A stretch of DNA of 64,000 bases, from assembly GCA_029964075.1 (NCBI GenBank), contig CM057141.1, positions 4,774,001 through 4,838,000 on the forward strand, in the 5' to 3' direction. Under the pieces are notes generated by a model. The model worked only from the letters and a program-made list of their open reading frames with translations. It did no database searches and was not told where the DNA came from. How positions within the stretch are numbered: the stretch's first letter is position 1; each line of letters begins with the position of its first letter. Made by a program: the position numbers and the translations under genes. Below are positions 49,569 to 61,147 of this stretch, piece after piece. Source of the stretch: Patiria pectinifera. Lineage: Eukaryota; Echinodermata; Asteroidea; Valvatida; Asterinidae.

Positions 49569-50243
49569 GTAAGGTGCATTGGCCTTATATAAAGTATGTC
49601 CTGTCTGACTGTTTTTAAAATAACTACAAATCATGAGGTCAATTTTGAAATGTTTGGTTGTGCAGATACTCCTAAGCCTTGGCCTCAACCCCTATGAGTT
49701 TCATTTAATTTCAGTTACGCATCAATGCAAAATTGTCAATTGATCACAACAACATTTTTGGACACTGTGACCAAGTTCCATGCCTTAATCCGTTTCATTG
49801 CTGTTTTATGTAAGCTGTGTAAAATATTGCATGTTGTGAAAAAAAAAGCTGGTGTGGTTTGAGATTGGAATCATTTGCCTTTGAACATTAAACTGAGGTC
49901 TTGCCATGATGACTGATAGACAGGCAAATGATTCCAATCCCAACTGCAGCCCTTTTCACAGCTAAGCATTTTACCCAGCTTACTTAACACAGCACTGAAA
50001 TTGAACAAGGCAAGGAACTTGGTCACAGTGTACAAAAATGTTGTGATCAATTGATAATTGCGTGGTGATGCTTGACTGAAATTTAATGAAACCCATAGGG
50101 GTTGAGGCCAAGGCTAAGAAATAACTGCACAACCAAACATTTTCAAAATTGACCTCATGGTTTGGTAGTTATTTCACAAATAGTCAGATTGACACTTTTT
50201 GTGGGGACGTACTGTTTAAGAGCTTGGCCACATCCTTAGCTGT
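49569..50243. repeat. Large inverted repeat (hairpin), arms about 300 bp
   Basis: Left arm runs from taaggtgcattggcc through gtcctgtctgactg, aggtcaattttgaaatg, ctcaacccctatgag and ggaatcatttgcct; the right arm mirrors it to ttggccacatcctta. The loop is about 30 bases near 49900. Arms diverge by roughly a tenth and have small gaps. No clear TIR ends or target duplication. Confidence 0.9.
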
Positions 50244-50837
50244 ACTTGCTACCTGTGCTATCTTAATGCCAGATTATGGAAGCCTGCAAAACATTTTGAC
50301 TTTTATGTTACACAGAAGAAAAAACAAAATGACGTTATATTCAAGACATTTCTATATTTGTACCAAGGTATATACAATCAAAATATTTTCATCATAAATA
50401 TATTTTTGTAGTTACAGTGTGTTGAAGTGTAAATGTTAACAAAACAGTAGGGCAGAAACGGTTAAAAAAAATCATGCGAAAAAAAAGTGAGTAATCTGTA
50501 GGTAGCTGCTGATTTAGAGAGAAAAAAACAGTGAAAACAATGATCCAAAACAAAAAATTATAGAAAAATGTGCATTTTATGTATATATTACTGTATATTG
50601 TGTAGTTGACATGATTAAGGCTATTGGATATTTTGTTGTTGGGGATAGAGGCGCTACTCTGTTTCCCTACTTCATACTAAAAATGTTCACAAGAAACCTA
50701 ATTGCTTTTATTGGATTCGGGAGGAGGGGGTTCCACTTTTCCGGTAGTCTTGGTCCAAATGTAAATTTGAATTTTCCCCCTATTTTCCAGCCAGTTCTGT
50801 GACAAATGCAGTTAAGTTGCCTGCAGCGGTGGAGGTC

Positions 50838-51017
50838 TCTTATCAACAAGATGAATCAAATCCTGATCTTGGCAATATCGGCAGCGCTACCCATGAAATT
50901 CCGAGCATACCTCACATGCATGCATTAGCTTGAATATAGCGCGCGTGAAGGAAGCTCGGAATTTCCTGGGTAGCGCTGCCAATATTGCCAAGACTGGGTT
51001 CGATTCATCATCTTGAC
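50838..51017. repeat. Short hairpin repeat, TAGCGCTACC type
   Basis: Arms of about 65 bases: caagatgaatcaaatcctga, ggcagcgctacccatg, aaattccgagc and the reverse. A related sequence lies at 56235-56420 (gtagcgctacc, agattcatcttgtt). Confidence 0.82.
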
Positions 51018-51099
51018 AGCGACCTCGCTTGTTAAGGATCGGAATCAAATTCAAATCCAGTCTTTGACTAAGACTACTTTCCGGAGGACGAATGCAAAC

Positions 51100-51762
51100 C
51101 AGGCCCGGATTATCCAATAGGCACATTAGGCACTGTAGCTAGGGCCTACGGGAACAAAAACAGGGGCCTACAAAAACAAAAGGGAGGGCCTATGGAAATA
51201 CCAGTGTGCCAACAGGCTCTTTGAGGTGCCAGTTGGGCCTTGCTAGCTCGGCATCAACATGATTGGTGCTGGTGCCTAATGAAGAGTGGGGCCCAGGAAC
51301 ACTGGTGCCTAATGAAGAGTGGGGCCTAGGAACACTGGTGCCTAATGAAGAGTGGGGCCTAGGAACACTGGTGCCTAATGAAGAGTGGGGCCTAGGAACA
51401 CTGGTGCCTAATGAAGAGTGGGGCCTTGGAACACTGGTGCCTAATGAAGAGTGGGGCCTAGGAACACTGGTGCCTAATGAAGAGTGGGGCCTAGGAACAC
51501 TGCTGCCTAATGAAGAGTGGGGCCTAGGAACACTGCTGCCTAATGAAGAGTGGGGCCTAGGAACACTGGTGCCTAATGAAGAGTGGGGCCTTGGAACACT
51601 GGTGCCTAATGAAGAGTGGGGCCTAGGAACACTGGTGCCTAATGAAGAGTGGGGCCTAGGAACACTGGTGCCTAATGAAGAGTGGGGCCTAGGAACACTG
51701 GTGCCTAATGAAGAGTGGGGCCTACGAACACTAGGGCCTACGGAATACTTAATTCAGCCCTG
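51100..51762. mobile_element. hAT-like element, exact 8-bp TSD ATGCAAAC, carrying a minisatellite
   Basis: Flanked by ATGCAAAC at 51092-51099 and 51763-51770; ends CAGGCCCGGATT and AATTCAGCCCTG, with subterminal agggcctacgg on both sides. The interior is mostly the 33-bp array. Non-coding apart from the array frame. Confidence 0.88.
51268..51745. repeat. 33-bp minisatellite, about 14 copies
   Basis: Unit gtgcctaatgaagagtgggg then cctaggaacactg, with few variants. 33 bases is 11 codons, so one frame stays open as LVPNEEWGLGT repeats; there is no splice or domain support for a gene. Confidence 0.95.
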
Positions 51763-53863
51763 ATGCAAACATTGTACTGTCTTATTTGGCTCTTAAAAGA
51801 AGGCAAAGCATCACCCTTAACAGCGTCTCAATTTGCGTCCTTTTGTGTTTTTCTATCGGCCTTAATTAGTGTCCAACTGCATCCTATATGTAGTTAAGTA
51901 GTGTTGAAGGTGATCAAAATCATGTACGTGTACTGTGAATTAACGTAGTCATAAACAAAGAAGTGATTTGTGTAATGAAAGGAATACTCGAGATGAGATG
52001 CAGCAACTGGAACTTGCTGAATTTCTCAACTTTAATCCCATCGGAATGTTTTTTATCTCTGTTTCCACATCATCAAACACTTCAAATGTATGCAAGTTGA
52101 GAGTTTCTGTGCGATTTGTTGCTTATCAATATTGAAGGTTCATTCCTGTACATGGCTTGAACCGTGCTTATCTTAGTTCGATATGTAGTTACTATTTTCC
52201 AAGTTACAGGACTCTCCCATACTTAACAGCAAGATGTCGAAATTCAAAACTGATTTTTCTAAAATTCAATTAAAGACAAATATGTAATGGATATTTCATC
52301 ATCATCGGCTGATATAATTCAACAACCGAGAAACTAGTGGCCAGTCGGTGAAACTTTTTCTTCTGCTGTGAAAAACAAGCTTGCTGTACATAAAGTGTAA
52401 ATGTGTCATTTATATAAGTATGTAAATGGTTCATTTATTATGCATCACGTGTTCGTGATCGTGCAGTGTATAGTAAAAAAAAAGTCATCAAATTTGTATC
52501 AAAGCCGGCATATCTTATCAGAAACCTGTATATTGGTAGAGCAGGGGAATTTTCTTTTCTTTTTCTTTTAAAAAAAAAAGTTAAAATTGTTGCAGTGGTT
52601 ATCTGGCTCAGTTTATGTGTCAACGAAACAAATGCAGTGAAGCTGACTTTTTGGTCCTGTTCCTTGGCTTTGATGAATAGGTCAGCATTAGGCTAGAGGC
52701 AAGGAACCTGTCTAATTGCCATTCACAAAGCTCAACAATTTTTTTTATCTTCACAATTGATCAAAAAATGTTGAAAATCTTTTTCAGCGACAGCATATTG
52801 GGACTTTTGTTCCATGTGTTTTGTTTTCCCAAAAGTTGATATCGGGAATTTAGTCTCCTAATTATGCAGCATTCCTTCATTATTATAAATGTAGATAGAA
52901 GACTTAATGACATTAAACTAAAAGGGGTCCGAAAGTAACACAAACATTGCCTACAGAACTGACAAATTACGAAATATTTAAAAATGGAAAAATTGAGAAA
53001 TTCAAAATTGTGTAAGTTGCATTGATAATTGATTCACCCAAATGTTCTGTGGGTTGATTTAATTCCTGTAAATATACCATTAAGCAGACATTTTTTTGTC
53101 GTCATAAGTTATACCTTAGGGAGACACGGTAGATTAAGGAAACATTTCATTGTTGCCCTAATGTCACAACTCCTATTTAGAGGCAAAATGTTTCCGTCAC
53201 AATTACGCTTCTATCAGACACAAATTGTAAGAATGGGGAAAAGAGTACAGTTTAGTAATTTCTAGGGGAAGTTAGGTTAGTTGAAGCAGTTTTGAAGTGG
53301 AAACAAATGCTAGTAATGGATTTTTTCCCCCCGACACTGCACAAACAGAATTGACAATTGTAATTTTTGTAACGTCTGTTTCGCAAACGGCAAGCATTTA
53401 AATTTATATTTAACATCATTGCAGTTTTAGGTAAACTTGCAAAGTTTGCATCTTTTCACGAGAACGGCTTCTGTATTTTCTTAGTAACAAATAAGATTTC
53501 ATTGATTTCTATCGAAATAGTTTTATTCTTTCAACTTTTTTTTTATAATTGTGGAACAATATTGACCCTTGTTCACTTCTGTGTTTTTCTTATTAAACAA
53601 TCTGTAACCTGAGGAAGAATGACATTAAATCTGTCTCTGAAACCAAACGGTTGCCTTTCTGCATTTCATCTTGAGTGATCAATCAGGTCTTCGTTTGCTG
53701 CATGCTTGACAAAAAATGACCATGAATTGGCTAGGCTGTTGTCAGTCTCAGACAGCAAATTAAAAAATTGATCCTCTTCCTCGACATGCGCAAGCTTGTC
53801 ACCAACAGTCAGATTACATTTCAAGCACTGTTACTGGTCAAACTCCAACAGCTGGCTTATCAG

Positions 53864-54030
53864 TTAAAGGTAATATACAACATTTGTTTTGCTGTAATTT
53901 TCAGAAATTAATGAATGGATTTGGGGGTTGGTATTTTATATCAAATATTGTTACACATTCAAAAATAAAAACCAACTAAAAGCTCTAAATAAAACAATTC
54001 AATTTTGGAACATGTAATTGACGTTCTAAT
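53864..54030. mobile_element. TTAA-type MITE, family B, truncated
   Basis: Starts TTAAAGGTAATATACAACAT and continues in reverse orientation (tgctgtaattttcagaaatt), ending after about 165 bases. Confidence 0.7.
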
Positions 54031-54138
54031 TTGTGTAATAGCTGGTAGTTTTAATTTTAAGAGCTCCCTACCTACACAAAGGATTGACTGGCTGTGGCTG
54101 TGACGGGTTTAATTTTTTATTAAGAACATGTTGGCGTA

Positions 54139-54144
54139 TTTATT
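54139..54144 (-). terminator. Candidate polyadenylation signal of the TMEM70-like gene
   Basis: AATAAA on the minus strand about 220 nt after the stop codon; a second AATAAA lies at 54116-54121. Either would give a short 3' UTR. No cDNA evidence, so the choice is open. Confidence 0.45.
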
Positions 54145-54360
54145 TTGAAACATTTGGCTGGTATTTTATATCTCTATATCGTACCTCTAAAATTGTAATG
54201 TGATTTTTTTTCCAAACAGGTTCCACATTTAGTCTGATCCTCAGACTACCCCACACATAGTTACTACCAGGAATTTAACTCCTTTTTCAGCACCATGCTC
54301 CACTAATTTACTGCCTGCTACACTGCAGAGGAAAACAGAAGTTCCAACGATAATCTGAAT

Positions 54361-54939
54361 TTAACTGTATCCCATGAGATGATTGAAATCACTCGGCAGC
54401 TTAAAGTTATAGGGATTGACAAAGTAAGGGCGGCCTTTCGCAGTCAGTGTGTTCAATTTAAAGTACCCGAGAATGGAGTTAGGGTTTTTCACGGTAGGGA
54501 CAACGTCGCTCAGTCGGAACTCCGCTCGTCTGAGAGTCAGGGCTGGAGTCTGTGTCATAGCAACGTAAGACTTGTGCGCTTCGCTGTAATACATGCGCAA
54601 CACCAGGCGGCTGTTGAACATCGTTAGGAGGACGGGAAGTACCACCACCCCAAAGCCGACACTCAAAAAACCGAAGATCATCTCGCTGTTGACCGTCTCG
54701 TGCTCCAGGGCGCTAGAGATGAGATCTGGTGACATGTAGAGTCCAACCAGAGCAGTGGCATAGAAGAACAGGGTGCAGAAGCGCATCATGCCCAGACCGC
54801 GGACCTCGTAAATGAGCCTGCTCCCGCCGTCCCCTTTCATTTGTTGCCTACTGGACTGTTCAAATACTCGTTGCATTCGTTGAGTATCTGCATCTTCATT
54901 GGAGAGTTGGCTCATTGGTCGAGAAAACTGCATAGTGAC
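54361..54939 (-). CDS. TMEM70: TMEM70-like mitochondrial assembly factor, exon 2
   Basis: Exon 2 of a two-exon gene (exon 1 at 55707-55904), giving 258 residues, close to human TMEM70 (260). Reads VTMQFSRPMSQLSNEDADTQ onward; RLIYEVRGLGMMRFCTLFFY starts a two-helix hairpin (about exon residues 55-110), followed by LLTMFNSRLVLRMYYSEAHK, then YVAMTQTPAL and a C-terminus ending DFNHLMGYS. Human TMEM70 has the same plan (ITYNA..L, LVNP, YIHLMGY). TMEM70 is an inner-membrane factor for ATP synthase and complex I assembly. Acceptor tcctaaag|GTC on the minus strand; stop TAA at 54361. Confidence 0.85.
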   Translation of the reverse strand, partial: VTMQFSRPMSQLSNEDADTQRMQRVFEQSSRQQMKGDGGSRLIYEVRGLGMMRFCTLFFYATALVGLYMSPDLISSALEHETVNSEMIFGFLSVGFGVVVLPVLLTMFNSRLVLRMYYSEAHKSYVAMTQTPALTLRRAEFRLSDVVPTVKNPNSILGYFKLNTLTAKGRPYFVNPYNFKLPSDFNHLMGYS

Positions 54940-55706
54940 CTTTAGGATAAAAAAAATTTAAAAAAATATATTAACTCAATATCAATTCTCCACAGCATAT
55001 TCATTATGAACAGGAATGCAACCGGGAAGTCACAAAAAAAGGGGAAATTTTAATCTTTCCAAGACTTTGTACAGTGTTTTTTTATTTTGAATGGCACACA
55101 TGGGAAGTAAAAAAAAGAGGAAATCAGCTGATCCGAGGAAAAGTTGCATGCCTGTATGAATCAAAAACAATAAAAAAAAACCTCCAACACAAACGCTTGA
55201 AGAAAACCACTTGCGTGGTCTCCCTACAGACTATTGGGAAAGATACCCATATCTGGTTATCACTTTTAACCCTGTGCACAAACCCTATGAGTATGAGACT
55301 AGTCTGAAATTTTTCAAGTGTTTTCTCAGTAAATACGTCAATATTTTCCCTGCAAAATTGGACTTTTTAATACATATTATCACTTTCTGATGGCTAATAC
55401 TAGTATAGCCTATAGGTCACTGAAGGGAAAAATGAGTGATATGATGACCAAATATGGGAATCGTTCCGACTATTGGCATTGTTCACAAAGACTGTCTCCG
55501 ACTCCAGAACATTCTGTAATCTGTCACCTCTATCATGGAGTCAACAAATTTTAACTTTCTGACATTCAACTTATTTGACATATTACTTAATCATGTTACT
55601 GGTTAGCAAACATTGCAAACGTTTTAGTCATGACACATGTGACAGTTCTATACTTTTCGGCCCCCCAAAAAATCTCGCACTGTCATGACTGTCACAGCAG
55701 AGTTAC

Positions 55707-55904
55707 CTTCATAGTATGGCCACTCATTAACCTCTTCAAAACGTTCCCCGATCTCCACCATGTTAACCGTGCCCCTTCCAACATGCCCATTCCGCCATGC
55801 TTGTGAACACGGTGGATTCCGTCGCTTCCGACGTACCGCAGACTTAGCTTAGGAACCAGTTTAAGTCTAAAGAGGCCCGAAAAACAACGTGTGCTGGAGG
55901 CCAT
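55707..55904 (-). CDS. TMEM70: TMEM70-like mitochondrial assembly factor, exon 1
   Basis: Encodes MASSTRCFSGLFRLKLVPKL then SLRYVGSDGIHRVHKHGGMG and on to SGHTMK, Arg/Lys-rich and without acidic residues in the first 25, a plausible mitochondrial targeting peptide. Donor AAG|gtaact in phase 0 joins exon 2 without change of frame. Intron 767 nt. The N-terminal sequence itself is not conserved enough to recognise; assignment rests on exon 2. Confidence 0.78.
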
Positions 55905-56743
55905 TATGTACGGCCCGTGTACCTCCGCCTTTAACTCCGGCCAAATACGGCCAATTTCGCTGAAATCTGGGGAAAGTTAAAGCTCTTTTTTAGATCACGT
56001 TTTACAGTTCACTGGCATGACTGGAGGCTGCCATGTTGAAACGCCCCCAACGGCTTGAGTCGGCGACTTTGCGAGAGCCAACGAGTAACGAGTAGATGAT
56101 GTCAAAGCTGTTCAAAGAATCGGAAAGTACTTAGGCCTATATAATCAGTTATTTAAAGGTGTTAATCTGAGCTTTTCCAGTTGATCACCATTTTGGTGAA
56201 ATTCAAACCACTTGTATGCCTAAATTAAGGTAAAGCGCGACTGGTGTTAGTGATGGCCAACATTGGGAAAAATAGAAATTAGGAGGGAAATTTGCATTTA
56301 ATTGGGACACTCTATGAGATGGTGGGGGTTTGAATAAAATTGCATTATTACAAAAAATTATCAGGAGAAATATGGGTAGCGCTACCAAATTTCCTAATGC
56401 TAGGGTAGATTCATCTTGTTAACAGTGCCCTCTCAAGCTTCTCATGTCACGGACCGGCTAAGAGGAATAAAATCCGAATCCTGTATTCAAATTCCAAAAA
56501 TGAGGATTTTACCTCGCTTTCTATTTAGTATGGCCTACTCGTAAATAAAGCTTATAGACGCATGCGCATCTTGGTCAGTGACTATACTTTAATTAGTGAC
56601 AGAAAAAGTAATTGCCGTCCGAAAATCATCAGCGCTGTCATATAATACCCAGACGTTTCTGGGCGCTCATGCAGGACGCACCAACAAATACGCCAAACAC
56701 ATTACCTTGCGCTTTGGTGGTCTCGGCCACGCATCCTCAAACG

Positions 56744-56837
56744 ATGTCTCAGATAATTAACTACTCCCTGTGGGTGTGCCTACTTTTCCTTGTGATGCAG
56801 ATGAGCTTCGTTCTACGCGTTCATTGCGAACTAACGG
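56744..56837 (+). CDS. Small secreted PAN/apple-like protein, exon 1 (signal peptide)
   Basis: Starts MSQIINYSLWVCLLFLVMQM then SFVLRVHCELT, a clear signal peptide with a hydrophobic core of about 15 residues. An upstream in-frame ATG at 56612 would add 44 residues and bury the signal, so I prefer 56744. Donor ACG G|gtaagt (phase 1). Divergent from the TMEM70-like gene, about 840 bases away, possibly sharing a promoter region. Confidence 0.72.
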
Positions 56838-57292
56838 GTAAGTGTTTCTTTTCAGGGTTAAGTATAATAAGAATAAATGTGTGACGAAAACTCTTTTCGT
56901 GTCCATATGGCCGTACTATTACAGGAAGTGTACGGCCAGAGGCAGTCGGGCTATTCGTATCCTTACTAAAAAAAAGATTTAAAAAAACCAAGTTGAAGTG
57001 ATTAAGCCATGTGATTAGGCCATGGTCCCGATTGTTCGGGAAATTTGAAAGTATATTGGAATTTGCAAATATTATCCAGTGAATATAGGACTACCAAACG
57101 GACCAATGCATACCTGGAAAGTTAATTGTTAATAATTAATTTGACCGTACGGTTTCGGATTGTAATTGACCACACTGGCTTATAAATATCGACTCGTATT
57201 CTGAAATGCACGTTATGATTCTGCTTTAAAAAGCAAGCCATGATTGTAGGTTAAAATTAGCAAGGTTAATTTTTTACACTTGCTACACGTCA

Positions 57293-57690
57293 TGGGCGTC
57301 AATTATCCTGGGGGGACAGGGGGACATGTCCCCCCCCCCCCACACACACACTTTTTGAAGGGTGGGGGACACAATATGTCCCCCCCCCCAGATTTTTGAA
57401 CTTGTGTCTCATTTACAGGGCCCTATTATGTATCTTTTGCTTAGAAAATATTGGTTAAAGTGGTCAGAAATTGGCTCAAATAGCACCACAGAGCATTTAG
57501 AATCCATTTTTTTTCCGGGGCCCTTTCAATTCTGGTAGCCGATTCAATGACTCCAACGTCGAAAACGATGTTCAAATAATTATCTTTTGCTACGAAAATA
57601 TTAGTTAAAGCATGGAGAAAAGTGGTAAGAAATTGCTTCAGATCACACCACAGAGCATCTAGAATCCAATTCTAATTGCAAATTTGCCCC
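57293..57690. repeat. Reverse copies of the hAT-associated module
   Basis: Two reverse-strand copies of the module found in 60474-61947 (marker caccacagagcattta/tctagaatcca, and ggttaaagtggtcagaaatt), preceded by G- and C-runs (gggggacatgtcccccc). Element limits not clear. Confidence 0.65.
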
Positions 57691-58159
57691 AAACACTTAT
57701 TTCTGGGTATGGCGATTGATACTAGCGAACAGTTCGTGTTATACAACGCCTGAACTATTTTGATCATCGATCACCTGTCGTTGAATTATTCGTCCCCGGC
57801 ATCCCACGCCCCGGCCGGCCGGCCACGGCCGGCCCAGCCGCGAGGAAAAATATAATTTCTATTTCACGGTAAATAGAACTTCCATTGCACGGTCACACTG
57901 TTGGTGGCTTTGACCAATCAGATGACGAGGATTTGTCCAGGTGTTATAAAAATCATATAACTAATAATGCAATGGAAAGAACAATCTTATTCGGTGACAG
58001 AAGGAATGTTCTATTTCATTCCATCTGTCACCTCATGAAATTATTCTTACCATTGCACTCATAAACATTCGTTATTTGAATATTAATTCACTCATCACTT
58101 TCTATTTCCCTGTTTGTTTGTTTGTTTACTTGTCTTTTTTGTTTTTTTCCTAAAACAAG

Positions 58160-58395
58160 TGCGTGCTCCTACAAGGTACCGACTGCTGTTCAAGGCAGGC
58201 TCGATCGCAAACTCCGATCCCCTGACGACCAAGAGGGCCAAATCTCTCCTGAGGTGTGCCGGGTACTGCAACGAAGATGGCCGCTGCTCCTCCTTCGACT
58301 TCGCGCCAATAAACGGCCAATGTCGTCTGCACAGCCTCAACTCTGACATAGAAATGACCCCTAACGAGGGCTCCTCCGTTTATGTTTCATTTTAA
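58160..58395 (+). CDS. Small secreted PAN/apple-like protein, exon 2
   Basis: Completes Val, then RAPTRYRLLFKAGSIANSDP, then LTTKRAKSLLRCAGYCNEDG, then RCSSFDFAPINGQCRLHSLN, ending SSVYVSF and TAA. The spacing C-x3-C-x5-C-x(about 11)-C around CAGYCNEDGRCSSFDF is the core of PAN/apple modules, which bind proteins or carbohydrates outside the cell. The mature protein would be about 80 residues, one module only. Acceptor aaacaag after a T-rich stretch; phases fit exon 1. Ligand unknown. It could also be the first part of a longer alternatively spliced gene. Confidence 0.75.
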
Positions 58396-58912
58396 ATTTC
58401 TCTTCTATATTATAGAAAATCTGGAAAATTTGAATTTGAATAAGTTAGGACTCAGTTTAGGCCTAGCTCGTGTTGGCAAAGGTAATTTAAATTCAAACTT
58501 CAATCTGTTTTTGTTAACTTAATTTTAAAAAAACACACACAACTGCAATGATTAATAGGTGCCTTACGCCATATTTTTCAACTTTAATAATGACCCCTAC
58601 TACGCCAATTTCCCCTTATCCCCCCCCCCCACGAATTTTGGTACAAATGTTTTGGACCACGGCAATCGATCAAGCCCATTTACGACACTTACATTTTGTG
58701 ACATAAAGGAGACATTGAAAAGTTACCCTAATTTACCTTGTATCCCCAAGGTATAACTTTATGACGATTATAGGTATTTTACCGTGTGTATGATTAAGCA
58801 AATCAATCATAATCGCCCCCCCCCCCCATAACCGATCATTGTTGCCAAACGCAAGCGGCACCACTCACTAGGTGAAAATGTTTTGGAGACCACAATTTGT
58901 TCCTGCCCAATA

Positions 58913-59400
58913 CAGGTTGAGTCATAAAAAGCGAAACCCAAATGTCGGGACTATTGTTTTACTGAAATTCTGCGTGTAGCGCTTTCAACATCTAGGATAT
59001 AAAAGCCAAATTCATAAGCTTTCGTTTAGTACAAGAACCATTCAAATCACTCCAGTACGTTACAAGTTACGGAATTTTAAACACAACCGCCGTTATAAAG
59101 TTCTGTCCACGGATCACAAGAAGGTAAGTGTTCTTTCAGGAGAACGAAAATAAATCACATAGGGATTTGTGTGAATTGTTTCGTTTTGCTGAAAGAACGC
59201 ACTCCTTTTTTTGTGATCCGTGGACAGAACTTTAAAACTTGAAAAGTACATGAGTGATTTTAATGATTCTTGTACTAAAGGAAAGCCTGTGAATTTGGCT
59301 TTTGTATCCTACATTTTGAAAGGGCTACATGCAGAACTTCACTCAAACAAGGGTCCCGACATTTGGGTTTCGCTTTCTTTTTTTTTCTTTTTTTTACTCA
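58913..59400. mobile_element. Mariner-type MITE, family A, copy with a degenerate right end
   Basis: Left end CAGGTTGAGTCATAAAAAGC after TA; same arms and centre as the copy at 16508. The right end fades at tttttactcacg. Confidence 0.78.
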
Positions 59401-60473
59401 CGTTTACGTTTTTGTGCCGAATATACACATTTCAGAGGAAAGGACTAATACAATTGTGAACTCGTATCTTTTGGCATACATGTAGTGGTTAATTTAACGC
59501 ATGTTCTCTGAAAATGGACACCATGACCGTTGTATAACCCATGATAATAACAAATAATGGATGTTCAATGTCACCAGACTCATTACAAGCCCATTAGGCC
59601 TTAATGCAGTGCACTATAGGCATCATCATCTTAATTTGAAATTGCGCTTTCAATAGCAGTAACAGACCTTTTGATGAAATTGGTCCTGTGGCGATAATCA
59701 GCCATCTGCATGATTGGGTCTGGCTGTATAGACCGAGTAATATTTTGTTTACAAACCGTGTAAGAGGTTTTCATGGAGGTTTTCCTCGGGTTCGATCTTT
59801 CAGAGGCATATCATGAACGGTAAATTACCGTCAATGCATGACGGTGGGCGATACGCCTATAGATTATTTACCATAAAATGAACCTAATTGGTCTAAGAAA
59901 AACCCAAGGCCTCTTAATTTGCTTACTAATTTCCAACTCAGCAGTTGCAAACTCATCAGCCGTTGTTGCAAGTGCGATTCAGTATTGTCTACCAAATGGC
60001 CCTGCGGTGGAACGGACACATTAGCTTTTGCTTTTTATGGTTATTGTTGTAATAATGAGTGACCGTATTTCAGTAAGTATTTTTTTATTTGCTGTCAGTC
60101 GGAGTCTCAATAATATTTTAAAGACTTTCTGTACCAGTAAAAAAAAACATCAATGTAATGACTTTGCACTCTACATTATAATAAAGGCTAAAGTACTATA
60201 CTCTAATTCGCTTTGCCTTTTAAATTTTTGTTTTTGTTTTTTGTTCAAGGCACACTTATATGAACATCATTGGTATGGTAATTTCCGAAAACGAACTAAC
60301 CGATTTCACAAGAAAAACCTGGGGAAAATTAAGGCGACGTCTTAAAAGTCCCGGATCAGACTTGTATTGACCGGCAATGAGTATGGTAGCTCACAAACCT
60401 GACGAAACATGAGGAGAAGACGACAAGACGAAAATGAAGAAAGTTCAATGCAGTTTTAGAGACGGTGCCGTGG

Positions 60474-60798
60474 CAAAGGCGGATCCAGAACACAATTTTT
60501 TTGGTGAGGGGCAAAAAAAAATTTGGTCCCCCAAAAAAAGTTGGTCAAAAAAATTACGGCGTGGGGTTCGGGGCCCGCTTAAGGGCCCCGATTTTTTTTT
60601 GAATACTAGATGCTCTGTGGTGCGATCTGAGGCAATTTCTGACCACTTTAACCAATGTTTTTTTTTTGAGGAAAAGATGGTGGTGTACTCATTGCCTGCC
60701 TTTATTGCGATGTCACATAAAAAAATTTAAAAATGGTTTCGATTTGGCGGGGGGCGGGCATGGCCCAATTGCCCCCCCTCCCCCGGGATCCGCCCTTG
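60474..60798. mobile_element. hAT-like MITE, exact 8-bp TSD TGCCGTGG
   Basis: Flanked by TGCCGTGG at 60466-60473 and 60799-60806. Ends CAAAGGCGGATCC and GGATCCGCCCTTG. Contains one copy of the module gcgtggggttcggggcccgc, ctgtggtgcgatctgaggca. Confidence 0.92.
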
Positions 60799-61147
60799 TG
60801 CCGTGGCATAGAGTTTAGGGAGTTAACGCCTTCGGCACACCGGTCACATCATATTAGTCACCTCGTGATGGTTTTTGCATGACAACTTTCTTCCATTTCA
60901 CACGGTCTTCAGTAAGCCTTGCTGCAACCACCAGCGACTCGATATGTTTCTAAACTGGTGTCACTTTTAATGCAGTCTGTGGTCCACCGTAACATTATTT
61001 TTTTTGGAGGGCGACCCCTGGGCCTTTTGCCCTCGATTCTTCCCTTCTAAGAGACTTCAGGAAATCGGTTTGGATCACTGATACGTTTTACGTGACCAGG
61101 TATCCATCAATCTAGCTTTTTTTTATGCGCTGTCGGTGCCACTGCTG

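Larger units (their letters stand above)
47476..54360 (+). other. PLCG 3' UTR and intergenic region
   Basis: No protein-coding gene recognised. The beginning is probably PLCG 3' UTR: degenerate CCAGTTCAAT-type repeats (47507-47760), then tandem AAGTCAATC(A/G)C units (47855-48003), then AT-rich unique sequence. ATTAAA hexamers occur near 48991, 52268 and 53588, but I cannot choose a polyadenylation site. A 0.67 kb hairpin, a smaller hairpin and a hAT-like element are listed separately. Confidence 0.5.

Noticed and set aside
51263-51763. 166-codon frame of LVPNEEWGLGT repeats
   Set aside because: It is the 33-bp minisatellite inside a hAT-like element; no splice sites, domain or flanking coding sequence.
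60028-60345. 105-codon frame with hydrophobic stretches
   Set aside because: AT-rich, no recognisable domain, no splice-consistent neighbours; chance frame more likely.
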